Notes under the pieces: generated by a model | What the model was told of the DNA's origin: nothing | Databases searched by the model: none | The model's input: the letters and a program-made list of their open reading frames with translations, nothing else | Part shown: one piece after another, positions 1 through 11,062 of the stretch | How the letters are laid out: every line of letters starts with the position of its first letter | How positions within the stretch are numbered: the stretch's first letter is position 1 | Assembly (NCBI GenBank): GCA_003640385.1 | Contig: RCAB01000021.1 | Span: 1-64,000 of the forward strand | Length of the DNA: 64,000 nt | Source: Setaria digitata | Lineage: Eukaryota; Nematoda; Chromadorea; Rhabditida; Setariidae | Reading direction: 5' to 3' | Translations under genes and position numbers: made by a program

Positions 1-1171
1 TCCAAAATCAAACACCTATCTTGCCGTTGAAAAACAAACTGTTATCCTAAGCATATTGTTAATGAAGGCATTAAGCAATGTTAAATTCGAACTGCTTTTA
101 TTATTAATTAGTTCAGTCTGTTTACTCCTCATGAAAAACAAAATGTCAACCGGATAACCATTCCGTCCAGCTTAAATCTATCAGATGTTAAAAAATGGAG
201 AACCACTTCAGTAGGATGACAAGAATATTTCTAAAAGAAAGCAATGAACAAGAAGTTTACAGCATATGGTGTGAATGATGAGAGATTGTTAAATTGGATG
301 GACAACATTAAACGATGAATTTAAAAAATTAATATTAGTAGTAGAAATTGATTCGAACTATTTTACTGTTTATTTTTAGAAAATGGACAACTTAAATTAT
401 CAAAATTGCACTACTTTTAATGATTCTTTTGTCGAAAAGTTCATAATATAAAATGAGACGCAATAATGCATCAGCCAAGAAATACAGTTTTTAGTAATAA
501 GAGTGTAAGATAGTTCGGTAATAGAATTGATTTCAGTAAGAAAAAGTACTTCCTGTTTATAGAAAAATGTACTTAACGAACTTTACAGCGTGTTTTTTGT
601 GTGAGTCTGCAGGAGACACACGTCAAAGACACGAAATTTCGAAAAAATTTTTAAGCTGTAAGTTGTTTGTGTCAGGAATACTTCTACAGGTACTCTAAAG
701 ACAAGTCAGCAATTAATTTATCGTTGTTCTAAACCGGTGAAGTTATTCTTTCAGCTCATATGATGCACGGCTGTAAGTTTCGTATGGCAACAAATTTGCA
801 GTCATATTTTTTAGCAAAACTAAACTTTAAACAGAATCAATTCTTTTTGATGGTGTATGAGACGTATGCTCAGAAAAATCGGATTTCAAACTATTAATGG
901 AAGAATCATCATAGCAATAAGTACAAATATGTGTTAGTGAATTCTCTGAAGTCTCTGACGAACAATGTGAGGACCGAAATATTGATCAAATTTTCGAATA
1001 AAGTAATGAAAACTTAAGTTAGGCCGCGTGAAAACAACGTGAACTGATGGCTTTCATTTTATACCTACCGACCTAATATTTCCAAAGGTCGAAATCTTAA
1101 ATATCCCTTGCAGAGGCTTCCAATTATAGTTTTAATGGAGCAAAGGAAAAAAGGATAGAGGTAGCGACACC
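1..1171. other. Intergenic AT-rich sequence
   Basis: I find no exon with matching splice phases and no RNA gene before the tRNA at 1172. The open frames here are short and lack coding-like composition. It could belong to the 3' or 5' flank of a gene left of the window. Confidence 0.4.
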
Positions 1172-1243
1172 TTCCCATGCCGGGAATCGAACCCGGGCCG
1201 CGTGGGTGAAAGCCACGAATCCTAGCCACTAGACCACATGGGA
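1172..1243 (-). tRNA. tRNA-Glu (anticodon UUC)
   Basis: The reverse complement folds as a full cloverleaf. A 7-bp acceptor stem (TCCCATG with CATGGGA) closes it. The D-arm is GTCTAGTGGCTAGGAT, the anticodon arm carries loop CTTTCAC with anticodon TTC, and the T-arm has CCGGG-TTCGATT-CCCGG. The discriminator base is A, no CCA is encoded, and there is no intron. The TTCGATT T-loop and TCTAGTGG D-arm serve as internal B and A boxes for RNA polymerase III. It decodes GAA codons, which are common in the AT-rich genes here. It stands alone, about 540 bp upstream of the zinc-transporter start codon and on the opposite strand. Confidence 0.95.
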
Positions 1244-1781
1244 TACAACAATTCATTACTCCGTTCAAATCAAGTGAAAAAACAGCTTGGATTTGAGATG
1301 GCTGATTTCGAAAGCCAAGCTGGTAATCTTTCACTTTAAAAAAACCAGTCACTTCTTTGCGTCGACAACTGAGCCTAACCTATATAGAATAAAGCCTAAG
1401 CATTCTATCTCAAGCCGATGGACCCTTATTCATCCTAAAATGACTGAATTCTCCTGAAGCAAGCCGACGGAGAACAAATCCGACTGACCGAACCCATGAA
1501 AAAGGAAATTGCACAAAAAAAACTATAAAAAGAATATCAGAAAATGGCAAGGCTGCATTAAATCCGAACTACTCGCTGTTGTCAAATCTTAAAGTTATTT
1601 CCTCGAATTGATGTCGTTGTGGGTGCGATGTGACGAGTGATGGCATATAAATGCGTCAATATTCTTATTTGTAGACGTAATCAGTACATCCTTTTTTCAG
1701 CTTCTATGGGATACTATGTGTTTTCAGTCGAAAATTCGTTTCTTTAAGAAAGTGGCGGTATTCAGATAGCAAGCATTAATA

Positions 1782-4700
1782 ATGATGCTTCGTACAGCAT
1801 TCTGTAAGTTCACTGCGAAAAATTCCTTCCGGAAAATAGGACGAGATACGATCCTGTCTTTAAGCAGTGTGTTGCATTTTATTTCATTGACTGAATAATT
1901 TCATTAGGTATCAATACCAAGCGATGTGACTGTCGAGTGCGGGGTTTGTCAAATGATAATGGTTTCTTAGCATAAAATTCGAGTGTGATAAGCTGTAGTA
2001 TATGACAAGTGGGAAACATGAAAGTAAAAGAATTTCCGGCTGCTTTCAAGAATTCGAGTTTCCACCTGCAGTTGTTCGCATACATGTCCATATTTATTGC
2101 GCTACATGCTTTATCTGGATCTTTTGTGTGAACAAGATTTCAGCTTTAACCCATGAAGTTTTACATTTTCTTCTATACATCCAGGTTGTTTTATCTCTCC
2201 TATTTCACTGCCTTACTTTTTAATTTCTGCTACAGTTCTGGAGAAGACTTCAGTTGCCTTCTTTCGTACCAGTACATTCAATGGAAAGCTTGGTGAGCTG
2301 AAGGGCAAATTATTCCGTGCTGCTCAGTCATCACGGAAACGAAATGTTGCAGCAGATGAAATGATTGAAGAGGTCATTTTTAAATTGCTTGCAATGATGG
2401 GTCAATTTAACAGAATTAAATTTGATATGATGAATGTGGATCAATGGCTATGTTATAATGAAGTATCGCTGATGGCGGAGGCAGGACATTTTTAAGTGGC
2501 GTTTGATTTTTAATTTTCCGTTTATGAATGAAAGCTTGATAATACTTTCAGACTCGTGCCATGTTAGAATTTGGTTTGACACGCGAACATCTTCAAGACC
2601 TGCCACGAAAGGAGTTGTTTCCTAAGAAAGCAATGTATAACGTGGAAGATGTTTACCATAAAGCGTTGCAGGTTATAGGTTGACCAACTACTTTAATATT
2701 CAATAAAATTCATTTTTCTTCCAACGGTTTCCGTGTATTTAGGTACATGGCGGTGAGAAAGGTATACAGCAAAGAATGCAATTGTATCAAAAGTATTTGT
2801 ATCAGAACCCACTGTTTGATGAGAGAAAACAAAAGAAAGACCAATCTACTTCAGTTGCTGCAGAGGTAATTTGTTTTTCGATTCTAACCTCGCTTATGGA
2901 AATTTTCACTTTCTTATCGTCATATAAGTCTTTTGCTCTTCAAATTGCTTAAATACCGTTCGCCTAACACATGAATCCAGCTCTCAGTTTTACAACAACG
3001 CTGTTTATTTCCTCTAAATCTATTTTACTTTCATACGTTTATTGTGTTCGGTCAATTTATTTCATTGAAATTGTATGGTTGAAGAATTTAAGGATCTTTT
3101 CGCTAATTTGAAAAACAAGATTAAAATGGCAAAAACCTTTCATTTTCTCTCAGCGATGTTTGGCGTTTTGTTTTTCATTATGAACTAATTTAGATTAGAA
3201 ACCGCTGGTTTCAGGATGCTACAAATGCTGTAAAAATTGCATTGGGCACGAATTTTCTTGATGTTTGCTTCAAAATATGTGGCGCGTTTGTTACTGGTTT
3301 GTTTACCATTTTATGTCTATCACTTGTGGATAGTGACAAACTATATAAATTGTTATTTAGGGACTTGTTACTTAAGTAAATTAGCTCTTGATGTAAGCAC
3401 TAAAAAGCAGATTTCTTGCTTTTAAAATGTTAAAGTTAGGAATGAGTATGCCATCCTAAAGGATGTCGTTTTTGTGATTATTGTTACCTTTTTGACTTGA
3501 ATACAATCGAAAATTTTTATAAATCGAAACAGTAAATTTTAAAATTTCAAACTTTTAATGCTCTTATTTCGTAATGACCAGTGCTTTATTTAGGGTCAAA
3601 GAGCTTAGCTGCAGAAGGTTTGCACAGTTCTTTAGATTTAACCAACCAAATTATTCTCATGTATGGCATACGATGGTCAAAACTGAATCCAACTCCGACT
3701 TATCCATATGGTTATGGTAATGCGCGATATATTGCTTCTTTAATTAGTGGTTGTTGGCTTTTTGGATTCGGTGGTGGAGTTTCTCTCTATCATGGTATTA
3801 CCGGTTTACTTCATCCTCACGCAATCGAATCGCCAGCATGGGCAAGTTTGCAAAAAATTTAAAATTTGCTTGTCAAAACTTGAAAAGTATTGGATGAAAC
3901 AGTGTCGCTTGAATGTTTGGTATTAAACATAAATCTAACAATATTTCAAATAATCGTGACATATACTTGTAGAAATTCTGTATCTAAGTAAAAAAGTAAA
4001 AAGACATAAAAAAGCAGGGTTCGTACTGAGGATAGCAGCTTAATCAGCTTCCTGAAGTGGAGAGTCAACTTATCTCCCTCTTCTTTGGATAACTTTAAAT
4101 TTCAGTATGCCATTTTGCCTTTTTTCGAACTACACATTTTTATAAAGCGCTGATTACAGATTTCAGGCATTTATCACTTTGGCGATGTCTTTCTTGCTCC
4201 AGGGATCATCAGCGTCATATGCGTGGTGGAAAGTACGACGGAAAGCAAAACAATCTCGCATGTCTCTCATTGAATATGGTCATTTAAAATTTTAAATTCC
4301 CTATTTTTTTTAAACCTACCTATTTAAAGTTTTTCGCTTGAAGTACTAACATCTCTTTTAAGTCCAGATAAAGATGATAAGTGCATTGTGAATCACAATG
4401 CACTCATCAACTGCAGACCTTATGGTTGTACCGGGAACAATAGTTTGAATTTTTCTTCCTTTTATGGGTGATCCTGTGGAAACTTCAAATCAATTTCTTT
4501 TACTTCATTAGCTTGACGATAAATGGTCCTTTTCTCGAAATGTAGCAAACAATTTATGTCTCATTATCTTGTTTTTTAGTGCGAACAAGTGGTGATCCAA
4601 GTTTAAGTGTAGTGTGTTTGGAGGATTCTGCATCAATTCTTGGAGCATTCATTTCTGCTTTATCAATCGCATTGAGTTGTGTGCTGGGAACCAGTATTCC

Positions 4701-7567
4701 GGATTCCGTTGGTTCAGCTTTGATCGGCATTTTGTTAGGTAGTGTTGCTGGATTCATCATTCGCAATAATGCCATGCACTTGGCAGGAAAGTCGGTTCCA
4801 CAACTAGTAATTAACGATATTGTGGCACGTTTAAGACACGACAATATCATCAAGTCAGTTCTTCAAGTATTTAAATGTAGAAAATATCAAGAAGAATTGC
4901 TGCCATGTTTTCCAGATTATTGTATTTATTAAAACCTAATTACACGAGTTCTCAAAAAAAGTGATAAGGTGGTCTTAACTTGCGGCAAGGTAAATTTCAT
5001 TGTTTATCAGGCAGTTATTGGTAATAATTAGCAATAAAAATAATATCGGTATTTAGCAATAATAATATAATAATTTTCATATTTTAATCTCTGTTTAATT
5101 GCTTTATCTGTTCTTATTTCAGTCCTTCTTTTTTTATTTCTATTGTTTAATTGTTGCTTTTTCATTTCTCTGATTTGAAAATTACCTCACATATTTTGAG
5201 TATAGGTCAGTACACGATGTGAAAGCAGTTGGACATGGGGTTGGGCAAGTTCGTTTTAAAGCAGAAGTAGAGTATGATGGTCGAGCCATCACCAATTTGT
5301 ATCTTTCAGAGTCATGTCATATACCTTCTGTCATTGAGGTTAGTTCATTTAATGTCAGCAATTTGGTATCCTTATGATGTCCGAAGAGCTAAACTGTCAG
5401 AACTCCCTGGTTTTTCAGTGCAACGCTTCATTTACCTTTAAAAACAGTATGAAATATGTTCTCAAAAAAAGCGACAAGACTTCTTTAAATTTCTTTGGCA
5501 GTGAAGCACTTCGCATTTGTGTGGAGAACGGAAAGAGAATGGGCAGAGAAATACTCAATAAAATGCATGCAAGGAATTTGTGTTTTAAAGATTTTAATTT
5601 TTTTGAATTTGGAAATCTTAGTCAATAACTTTTAGACCGATCATGAGGGTGGGAAAATCGTTATAAATTAATAAAGTTTTAGAATGTTTATTTTTTTTTT
5701 TTTTAAGGGATTTTCTGGATTTGCAGTTCTTTGAGAGGATTATTGATTTGTTTTTAGTCTTCTGCATCTGCATATCCCTTGGGAAATGTAGTCTTTTCTT
5801 TTTATACCAATGAAAGTTTCATATATGAAAGCTGTAAAAAGATGAGGATTTTATTTGGGTTTTCTTCAGCTGGCATCTTTTTGAATTCTTCTTAATCACT
5901 GTAGAAACGAAAAAAAAAAAAACCTTTGTTTTCAATAAGGAAGTCATCAGAGATAATTTTTGTTTTTTTTTTTTTCGGTAGTTGTCGATGTTTGGATTTG
6001 TGCATTTCCGAGACGTGACGGTTTTTAAGTTTTGAAGAATATGATCCTTCGAATTTCGAAAATTCAATTCTGAATTACAGAATTATGCATTTGAGGTTCA
6101 ATTGATGTGCAATCGATATAAAATTATAGAAAATTTGAACAAATTGTTTCAAATCAAAATTTGAACAAATTGTTTCAAAACATGTTATTAATTCATTTTT
6201 TAATTCCTTTGTAAGGATCTGTATAACTTATGATAGTGTTTTTTTGACTTTTTTTTTGATTAATAAGATCGAATATTGATTAGATTTCTTATGATGTGAG
6301 TTTTCTAAATTGACATTTAAGGATCGTTGTGATTTTGATTAAGAAGAGATGCCGTGCTTTTTTTTATCACCAGTTTGCGAATATACTTTAAATCTTGTTT
6401 TTGTCCATTTTCTTTACTTACAGAGGTATAAAGGAAAAAAATTATTCTAATTTAAATAATATGATTGTAATAAAGTTTGGCAAAACCTTTTAACTGACTT
6501 CTCTTAAAAAAAAAAAAAAAAAAAAACTGTATAAAAGTAGGAGTTAAATTTGAAAAACATTTGCTGAATATTATAACTCTGGGAAGAATGTGGTTAATTA
6601 TAACGAAATAAAGATAATGGATAAAAGAAACTTTTCTTTGTTTTTCTTATTTTTCAAGTTTTATTACATTTAGAGATCTTTAGACAAACCATGTGTATAT
6701 AAGCTGTAGCATAATTTGTATATGTTTTGGCATTAGGATATGGCCTCTCCTGTTTAAATTAATTTTGTCTTAATATTTTCCCGAATTGCGAGCATCAAGG
6801 AAAGTGATATACTATTTCGTAACTCTTTGTTTTTGTTTTCTTCCTTCTATTATGTTTCATTGTCTCAATTTTTCCATGACTTTCTTCCCGAAATTCATGC
6901 AAAATGTAAGAAATGTTGAGACAGCGAAAAGAAGTAGTTTTCACTTATTTTTTCATTTTCCGCTTTATGGTTACCTTGCTAAATGAAGTAGTTTAAAACA
7001 AGAAAAAAGTTAATCCACTCCACTTCCACTCGGATTTTACCTCATGCTGCCTTGCACTTTTGCTATTTGTGCTATTTTTTTTTCAGTATGTGGAAAAATG
7101 GGACATATAAGTGCAAAATGAATAGCATGGTAAAAGGAGTTTTAAAGAAACCACAACCTGTTTCGAATTCATTAAATTATCTTGAATTTTGAATTTTTTG
7201 AAAAAAATTCCTTTTCTTATATATGCCAAACAAAGTGAGTATTGACTTTTCTTACTGTAAACTATGTCAGCAAATATATGGACAAAATGAAGAGAAATTT
7301 CATGCAGTGCAGCACAGCAGTTACAGATCAATTTAGTGGAATTTGTTAAGTTTTTTTGCAATTGCATTAACTGTCCAGGTGGGACTAACCGTAATCAATA
7401 CCTTCCAGGAAGCAAGAAAAATCAAAGATGAAGAAAGCCTGCGACGGTTCATGTTGCATCATGGCGAGCATATTGTTAATCGGATAGCTGATGAAGTAGA
7501 TCGTATTGAAGAAGTGATTACCAAGAAGCATCCAGATGTAAAACATGTTGATTTGGAACCTCTGTGA
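1782..7567 (+). CDS. SLC30A9: SLC30A9/ZnT9-type mitochondrial zinc transporter
   Basis: Ten exons join in frame to 479 residues: 1782-1803, 2236-2372, 2552-2671, 2743-2865, 3215-3296, 3594-3841, 4167-4278, 4580-4853, 5206-5338 and 7379-7567. The N-terminus begins MMLRTAFFLEKTS and is basic, hydroxylated and poor in acids, as expected of a mitochondrial presequence. The first transmembrane helix lies around residues 140-160. It is followed by the AEGLHSSLDLTNQ helix carrying the HxxxD metal-site pattern, then YPYGYGNARYIASLISG, GITGLLHPHAIESPAW, and SVVCLEDSASILGAF in the later membrane part. The cytosolic or matrix domain contains QVRFKAEVEYDG and ends in HVDLEPL, like the human ZnT9 tail. 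Known ZnT9 proteins export zinc from mitochondria; I infer the same role. The intron after 3841 begins GC (GCAAGT), and the intron before the last exon is 2 kb. TTTTCAG (1720-1726) and TATTCAG (1760-1766) precede the start codon and could accept a spliced leader. Identity is very sure; the first 22-nt exon is the least certain part. Confidence 0.92.
3842..4166 (+). other. GC-AG intron in the zinc-transporter gene
   Basis: The exon ends ...CCA GCA TGG at 3841, followed by GCAAGTTTGC; the acceptor is TTTCAG before 4167. Only this junction keeps the frame (SPAW-AFITL). The nearby GT at 3846-3847 shifts into a frame with a stop. The donor otherwise matches the strong consensus, as is typical of GC donors. 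Confidence 0.8.
4380..4404. repeat. Perfect 11-bp palindrome with 3-nt loop
   Basis: AGTGCATTGTG and CACAATGCACT flank AAT. It lies inside the intron after exon 4278 of the zinc-transporter gene. It is too short to be a microRNA precursor and may be a chance hairpin. Confidence 0.6.
6131..6179. repeat. Two tandem copies of a 23-bp unit
   Basis: AAATTTGAACAAATTGTTTC followed by AAA occurs at 6131-6153 and again at 6157-6179, with three bases between. It sits in the 2-kb last intron of the zinc-transporter gene. The copies are identical, so the duplication looks recent. Confidence 0.8.
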
Positions 7568-7646
7568 ACTACTGCAAAGCATTATTGACTCTGAAGAAAG
7601 TTTTTCTGTTTCTGATTGAGACATTTTTCTCTCGTTTAAAATCAGG

Positions 7647-7652
7647 AATAAA
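7647..7652 (+). terminator. AATAAA polyadenylation signal
   Basis: A canonical AATAAA lies 80 bases after the zinc-transporter stop codon at 7567, followed by T-rich sequence. It is the first such hexamer downstream of the stop. Confidence 0.6.
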
Positions 7653-8200
7653 TAATCTGTTTTCCATTTTTCCAACCAATATTATATGTTCATTTCTTAG
7701 GAACAGAAATATTTGTAAGAGATAGATTCATTTTATGTGGATTTTCATTTTCACAGTAAATATATCTCTCTGTCGAAATAGGATTTATATACTTACTTTT
7801 CGGAAATTCCCGACATCCATGAATCCGAAAATGTGCGGATTTTCGAGAAATCTTTAGTAGGGTTCGGGTTTCCACCTTTGTATGGCATGCTTTGTTCAAC
7901 AGTTACTGTATAAATCGTATTTTCCGTATGTTTTTAGCTGTGATACTTCTACTCTATTTTCATTATTGATCATAGAATCATTGTTGTGCTTTTTTGTCCA
8001 CAGAGGGATACATCATTTGAAGATATTTCATGTTCTTTTTTAAGATGAGGCAAATTCGTTGCTTGAGACTTCTTTTACCTTAATTTCATTCACTTAAATT
8101 TTAGATGAATGGTTATTATATGTTTTGAAGCTATTTGCAGCAAGTAGTGAAAGCATAATAATAACTGGCTACTTTCTTATTCATTCCATCTTCACCAGAA
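7653..8200. other. Intergenic, nothing recognised
   Basis: AT-rich sequence downstream of the zinc-transporter gene. Open frames on the minus strand here have no splice context or coding-like composition. Confidence 0.4.
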
Positions 8201-8223
8201 GTACCATGACTGGAGATGGAATG
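8182..8223. repeat. Inverted repeat, 10-bp arms
   Basis: CATTCCATCT (8182-8191) and AGATGGAATG (8214-8223) are exact reverse complements around a 22-nt loop. They lie at the left edge of the GC-richer stretch that holds the unexplained open frames. Confidence 0.55.
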
Positions 8224-8272
8224 ACTAAGGGATAAGCCAGTAACATATTGAGAGAACCAGGACCCATGCTAG

Positions 8273-9290
8273 AGCGTTGCGGTCCTGTGAAACAATTGGT
8301 GCAAAGAGATCTGTCCGTATATTACTGGGTTTATTTTCTCACATCTTGGTTTCTGTCCTCAAAATGTTCTTGTAGTAGTGAGGTTTTTGCCAACTTCTTG
8401 CACGAGAAGTAGAAATGAATGATATGGAGACTCCACGGCAAATTCAGGGAAGAGGGACAGAATCGCAAATGTGTATCCCAGCTTTGATTCTGAATCTCAG
8501 ATGAGAATGTGAGGTTCGTCCTAAAACCACATGTGGTGACTTTGTTTCTTAAGAGAGCAAGATGTTTGCTCATTTTTTCTATTTTGTACAAGGAAGCTGG
8601 ATAAAATTCCTTTTTTAGTGGGACTAGAAGAGTTCTAGCGTGTTCCTAATAGGCATTTCCAAACAGATGACATGCTGCAGTTAACTGAACTTTTTAGCCT
8701 ATCAGAGCTGGGCAACCACTGCAAAAATTCCGACCCGAATCGCTGAGGGAATCTCAACAAAGGGGAAGTGACGAATTTAAGGAGATAAAGGGAAGAGAGG
8801 CGTGGGTTGAGAGGAATTGGTATTTGGATTTCTAATTTCCTTCGAGTTTATGTGAAGAGAACAGCAAAACATACTCCACTCGTGAAAGTTCACCAGGCCA
8901 TTTACTCAATTCACTTTCAAACGACAATTTTTCCTCATCCTGGGAAAGTCCTAGTAATATTGACAATTTCAACGGGCTCATAAGTGTTGTTTCACTGCGG
9001 CTCAGTATCGCTCTAATTTAGTACGTGTGTCACGAAATATTTCTACGGAAGGTACCATAATATTCATTGCACAGCAGTCGCTAATTTAAGACCAAAATTT
9101 TCCATTTTACCAAGTAGTTATTGAATTTATGTGGACAGGTAGAAAACCTGATAACTCGCTGCAATGTAAGAAGCATTATGATAAAGCAATGATTTCGAAG
9201 CGGAATCATGATGATAATGCCAACAATGTTACAACTGAGCATACTGAGGATGATCAGAATGATGGTCCGAATACTTGCATAATTCAGTAA
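8273..9290 (+). other. Cluster of unexplained + strand open frames
   Basis: I do not recognise a gene, but this GC-richer stretch holds three coding-like frames on one strand. The first runs from ATG 8273 (MLERCGPVKQLVQRDLSVYY...) to a stop near 8421. The second follows TTTTTAG at about 8690 and is rich in Q, R, E and K (PIRAGQPLQKFRPESLRESQ...). The third is open from 9090 to a stop at 9288-9290, with an ATG at 9129, and ends NTCIIQ. The C-terminal CIIQ fits a CaaX prenylation box. I could not join the three by splice phase, and no G1-type nucleotide-binding loop is present to support a Ras-like GTPase. It may be a fast-evolving gene, a relic, or chance. Confidence 0.25.
9129..9290 (+). CDS. 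Possible terminal exon with CaaX-like tail
   Basis: ATG-initiated frame of 53 codons inside a 66-codon open frame (9090-9290). The product is hydrophilic, with NNVTTEHTEDDQNDGPN before the terminal CIIQ. A TGGACAG acceptor at 9131-9137 could instead open an exon here. There is no homology I can name. A chance open frame of this length is quite possible in this DNA, so this is a weak call. Confidence 0.2.
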   Translation: MWTGRKPDNSLQCKKHYDKAMISKRNHDDNANNVTTEHTEDDQNDGPNTCIIQ

Positions 9291-10638
9291 ATATTTCGTC
9301 GAATCAGTTGATCACTTTCGGCATAAAAGGTATGGATGAACAGTACGCTGTTTTATTAATAACAATCATCACCAGGCGTTTTTCATCCCGCAGATCTACC
9401 GAGCCAGTTATGGCAATTCCTTGATAATATCATTTTATCATTAAGATTTGCAGTAGCATGCTGTCCTTTGCTTATCTTTGACCATTACATCCTGGAGTGC
9501 GAACAATAACCAAATTTTTGGTTTAAAATAAGGTGCTCGTTGTTTACTGCAAGAAATCACTGGATGTAATTGCCAACACGACGGTTCAGTCATGACACTG
9601 AGGGTTCGAGGCAACTCACAGGTGTCACTGAAAAAGAAATTTGTCAACTAGCTGTATTTCCTCGATCTTTGAATTCTAACTTTTTAGAACTGTAAAAAAT
9701 AGATACTGCTGATATGCTGCTGTTTCAGTCACAGTTATTACAGCTGTTACTGTTATTTTTATTTCAACTATTATTGTCGACTGCTGTTACTAGCAATATT
9801 ACTACTGATAGTCGTCCTATTAATAATGCTAGAGACGGAAAAGTTGAAAACTTGTCCTAAAATAAAACATAGTTTTTATTGCCTTCAGTCCACCGATTCA
9901 TTTTTTGAAAGCTTTTCAATCCATCAGTGAAACATATTGCTGTCAAGCAACAGCTGTTTTGTTCCGTTCATTAACTGGTGGATAATTCCGACGAATAAGA
10001 ATAAGAAATACGAAGATTCTAAAATTTAGTTTTAGTTTTTCCTTAAACATTAAAAGAAATTAAAAAGGATTGGAAATAGGAAAATGGAAGAGAATTAAAC
10101 CTTTACGACAAATTTAAAAAACTAACAGGACAGAATATTCTCCCACATTTTCATCCAATTCATTCTGCGTAATTAGAATGATTTTCATCGACACTTATCA
10201 TGCAGCGCAATCGCAATGAGCAGATTAAATTTGTAATAATCTGGCCAAATCGTGATAAGAAATATGTTCTTATACAGGTAGGCGCAAGGAGGATAATTTG
10301 AAATGATGAAACAGTATTGCGAAGTCGGACGACTTTGGCATTTATACTGATAGCACCAGTATTATAATCCAATCTTATTAATAACCACAGTATAAAATAC
10401 ACTGTTAAGAATTGTTAGTGATAGTAACTTTATCAGAAGTTGATTAGAAGTAGATTGGTGAAAATTCTGGCTTCAGCAATTTTCCAGCAACACTTAAAAA
10501 ACGAAGTGAAGACACTTCCATATGCTTTTCTCTCCATTTGCTAGATTTCCATGACTTCATTTCATCTGTCACGGAATCACCTGTATTCCACTCCTATATA
10601 AAATAATTAGACGGCTGTAAGATTTCTTTGATGGGACA

Positions 10639-11062
10639 TCAGCTGATGATGATATGCCCATTATCAACAATTTGAGTAATATTTACAGGATTAGTGGCGC
10701 AGTGGGTTGGGTGATTATCAGTTTCTCGTTGCTGTTCGCGATACTTCTGATATTGATACCGCCAAACAGTGGCCCTTCGTAGAAGCCATGTGACAAAAGT
10801 CTTAAATGCAATTAGTATAAAGAATAATGCTAGAATGATAGCTGTTCCAATTCCAATCCACGGGTCATAGTGTCGATAGAAATCCTCGGTAGTTCGTGGT
10901 GGATCGGAGTCCATGAAATCCCGTTTATCGGGAATTTTACATGTCGGAAAGCAAGGATTACGCCGTTGCTTTTGCTGATATTGCTGCTGTTGCTGCTGGA
11001 TCGCTTCCTGTGCGTACATAATTTGCAGTAACCCTAAGTAAACTAAGCTCGTAGCCAAAACA
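10639..11062 (-). CDS. Small single-pass membrane protein (last exon)
   Basis: I do not recognise the family. The exon encodes about 140 residues ending in a stop at 10639. A hydrophobic N-terminal segment (TSVLATSLVYLGLLQIMYAQ) looks like a signal peptide. It is followed by a glutamine run (QQQQQQYQQKQ), a short segment with NPCFPTC, acidic residues, and the helix WIGIGTAIILALFFILIAFK. A basic, Gln/Arg-rich cytoplasmic tail of about 45 residues follows. No ATG opens the hydrophobic segment in frame: the frame starts just after a stop, and an AACAAG acceptor precedes 11062. The true start is therefore probably in an unseen upstream exon, or translation starts at the internal ATG at 11019. The coding quality is good; the 5' end is unresolved. 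Confidence 0.6.

Noticed and set aside
1065..1352. 95-codon minus-strand open frame
   Set aside because: It runs straight through the tRNA-Glu gene; its translation is an artefact.
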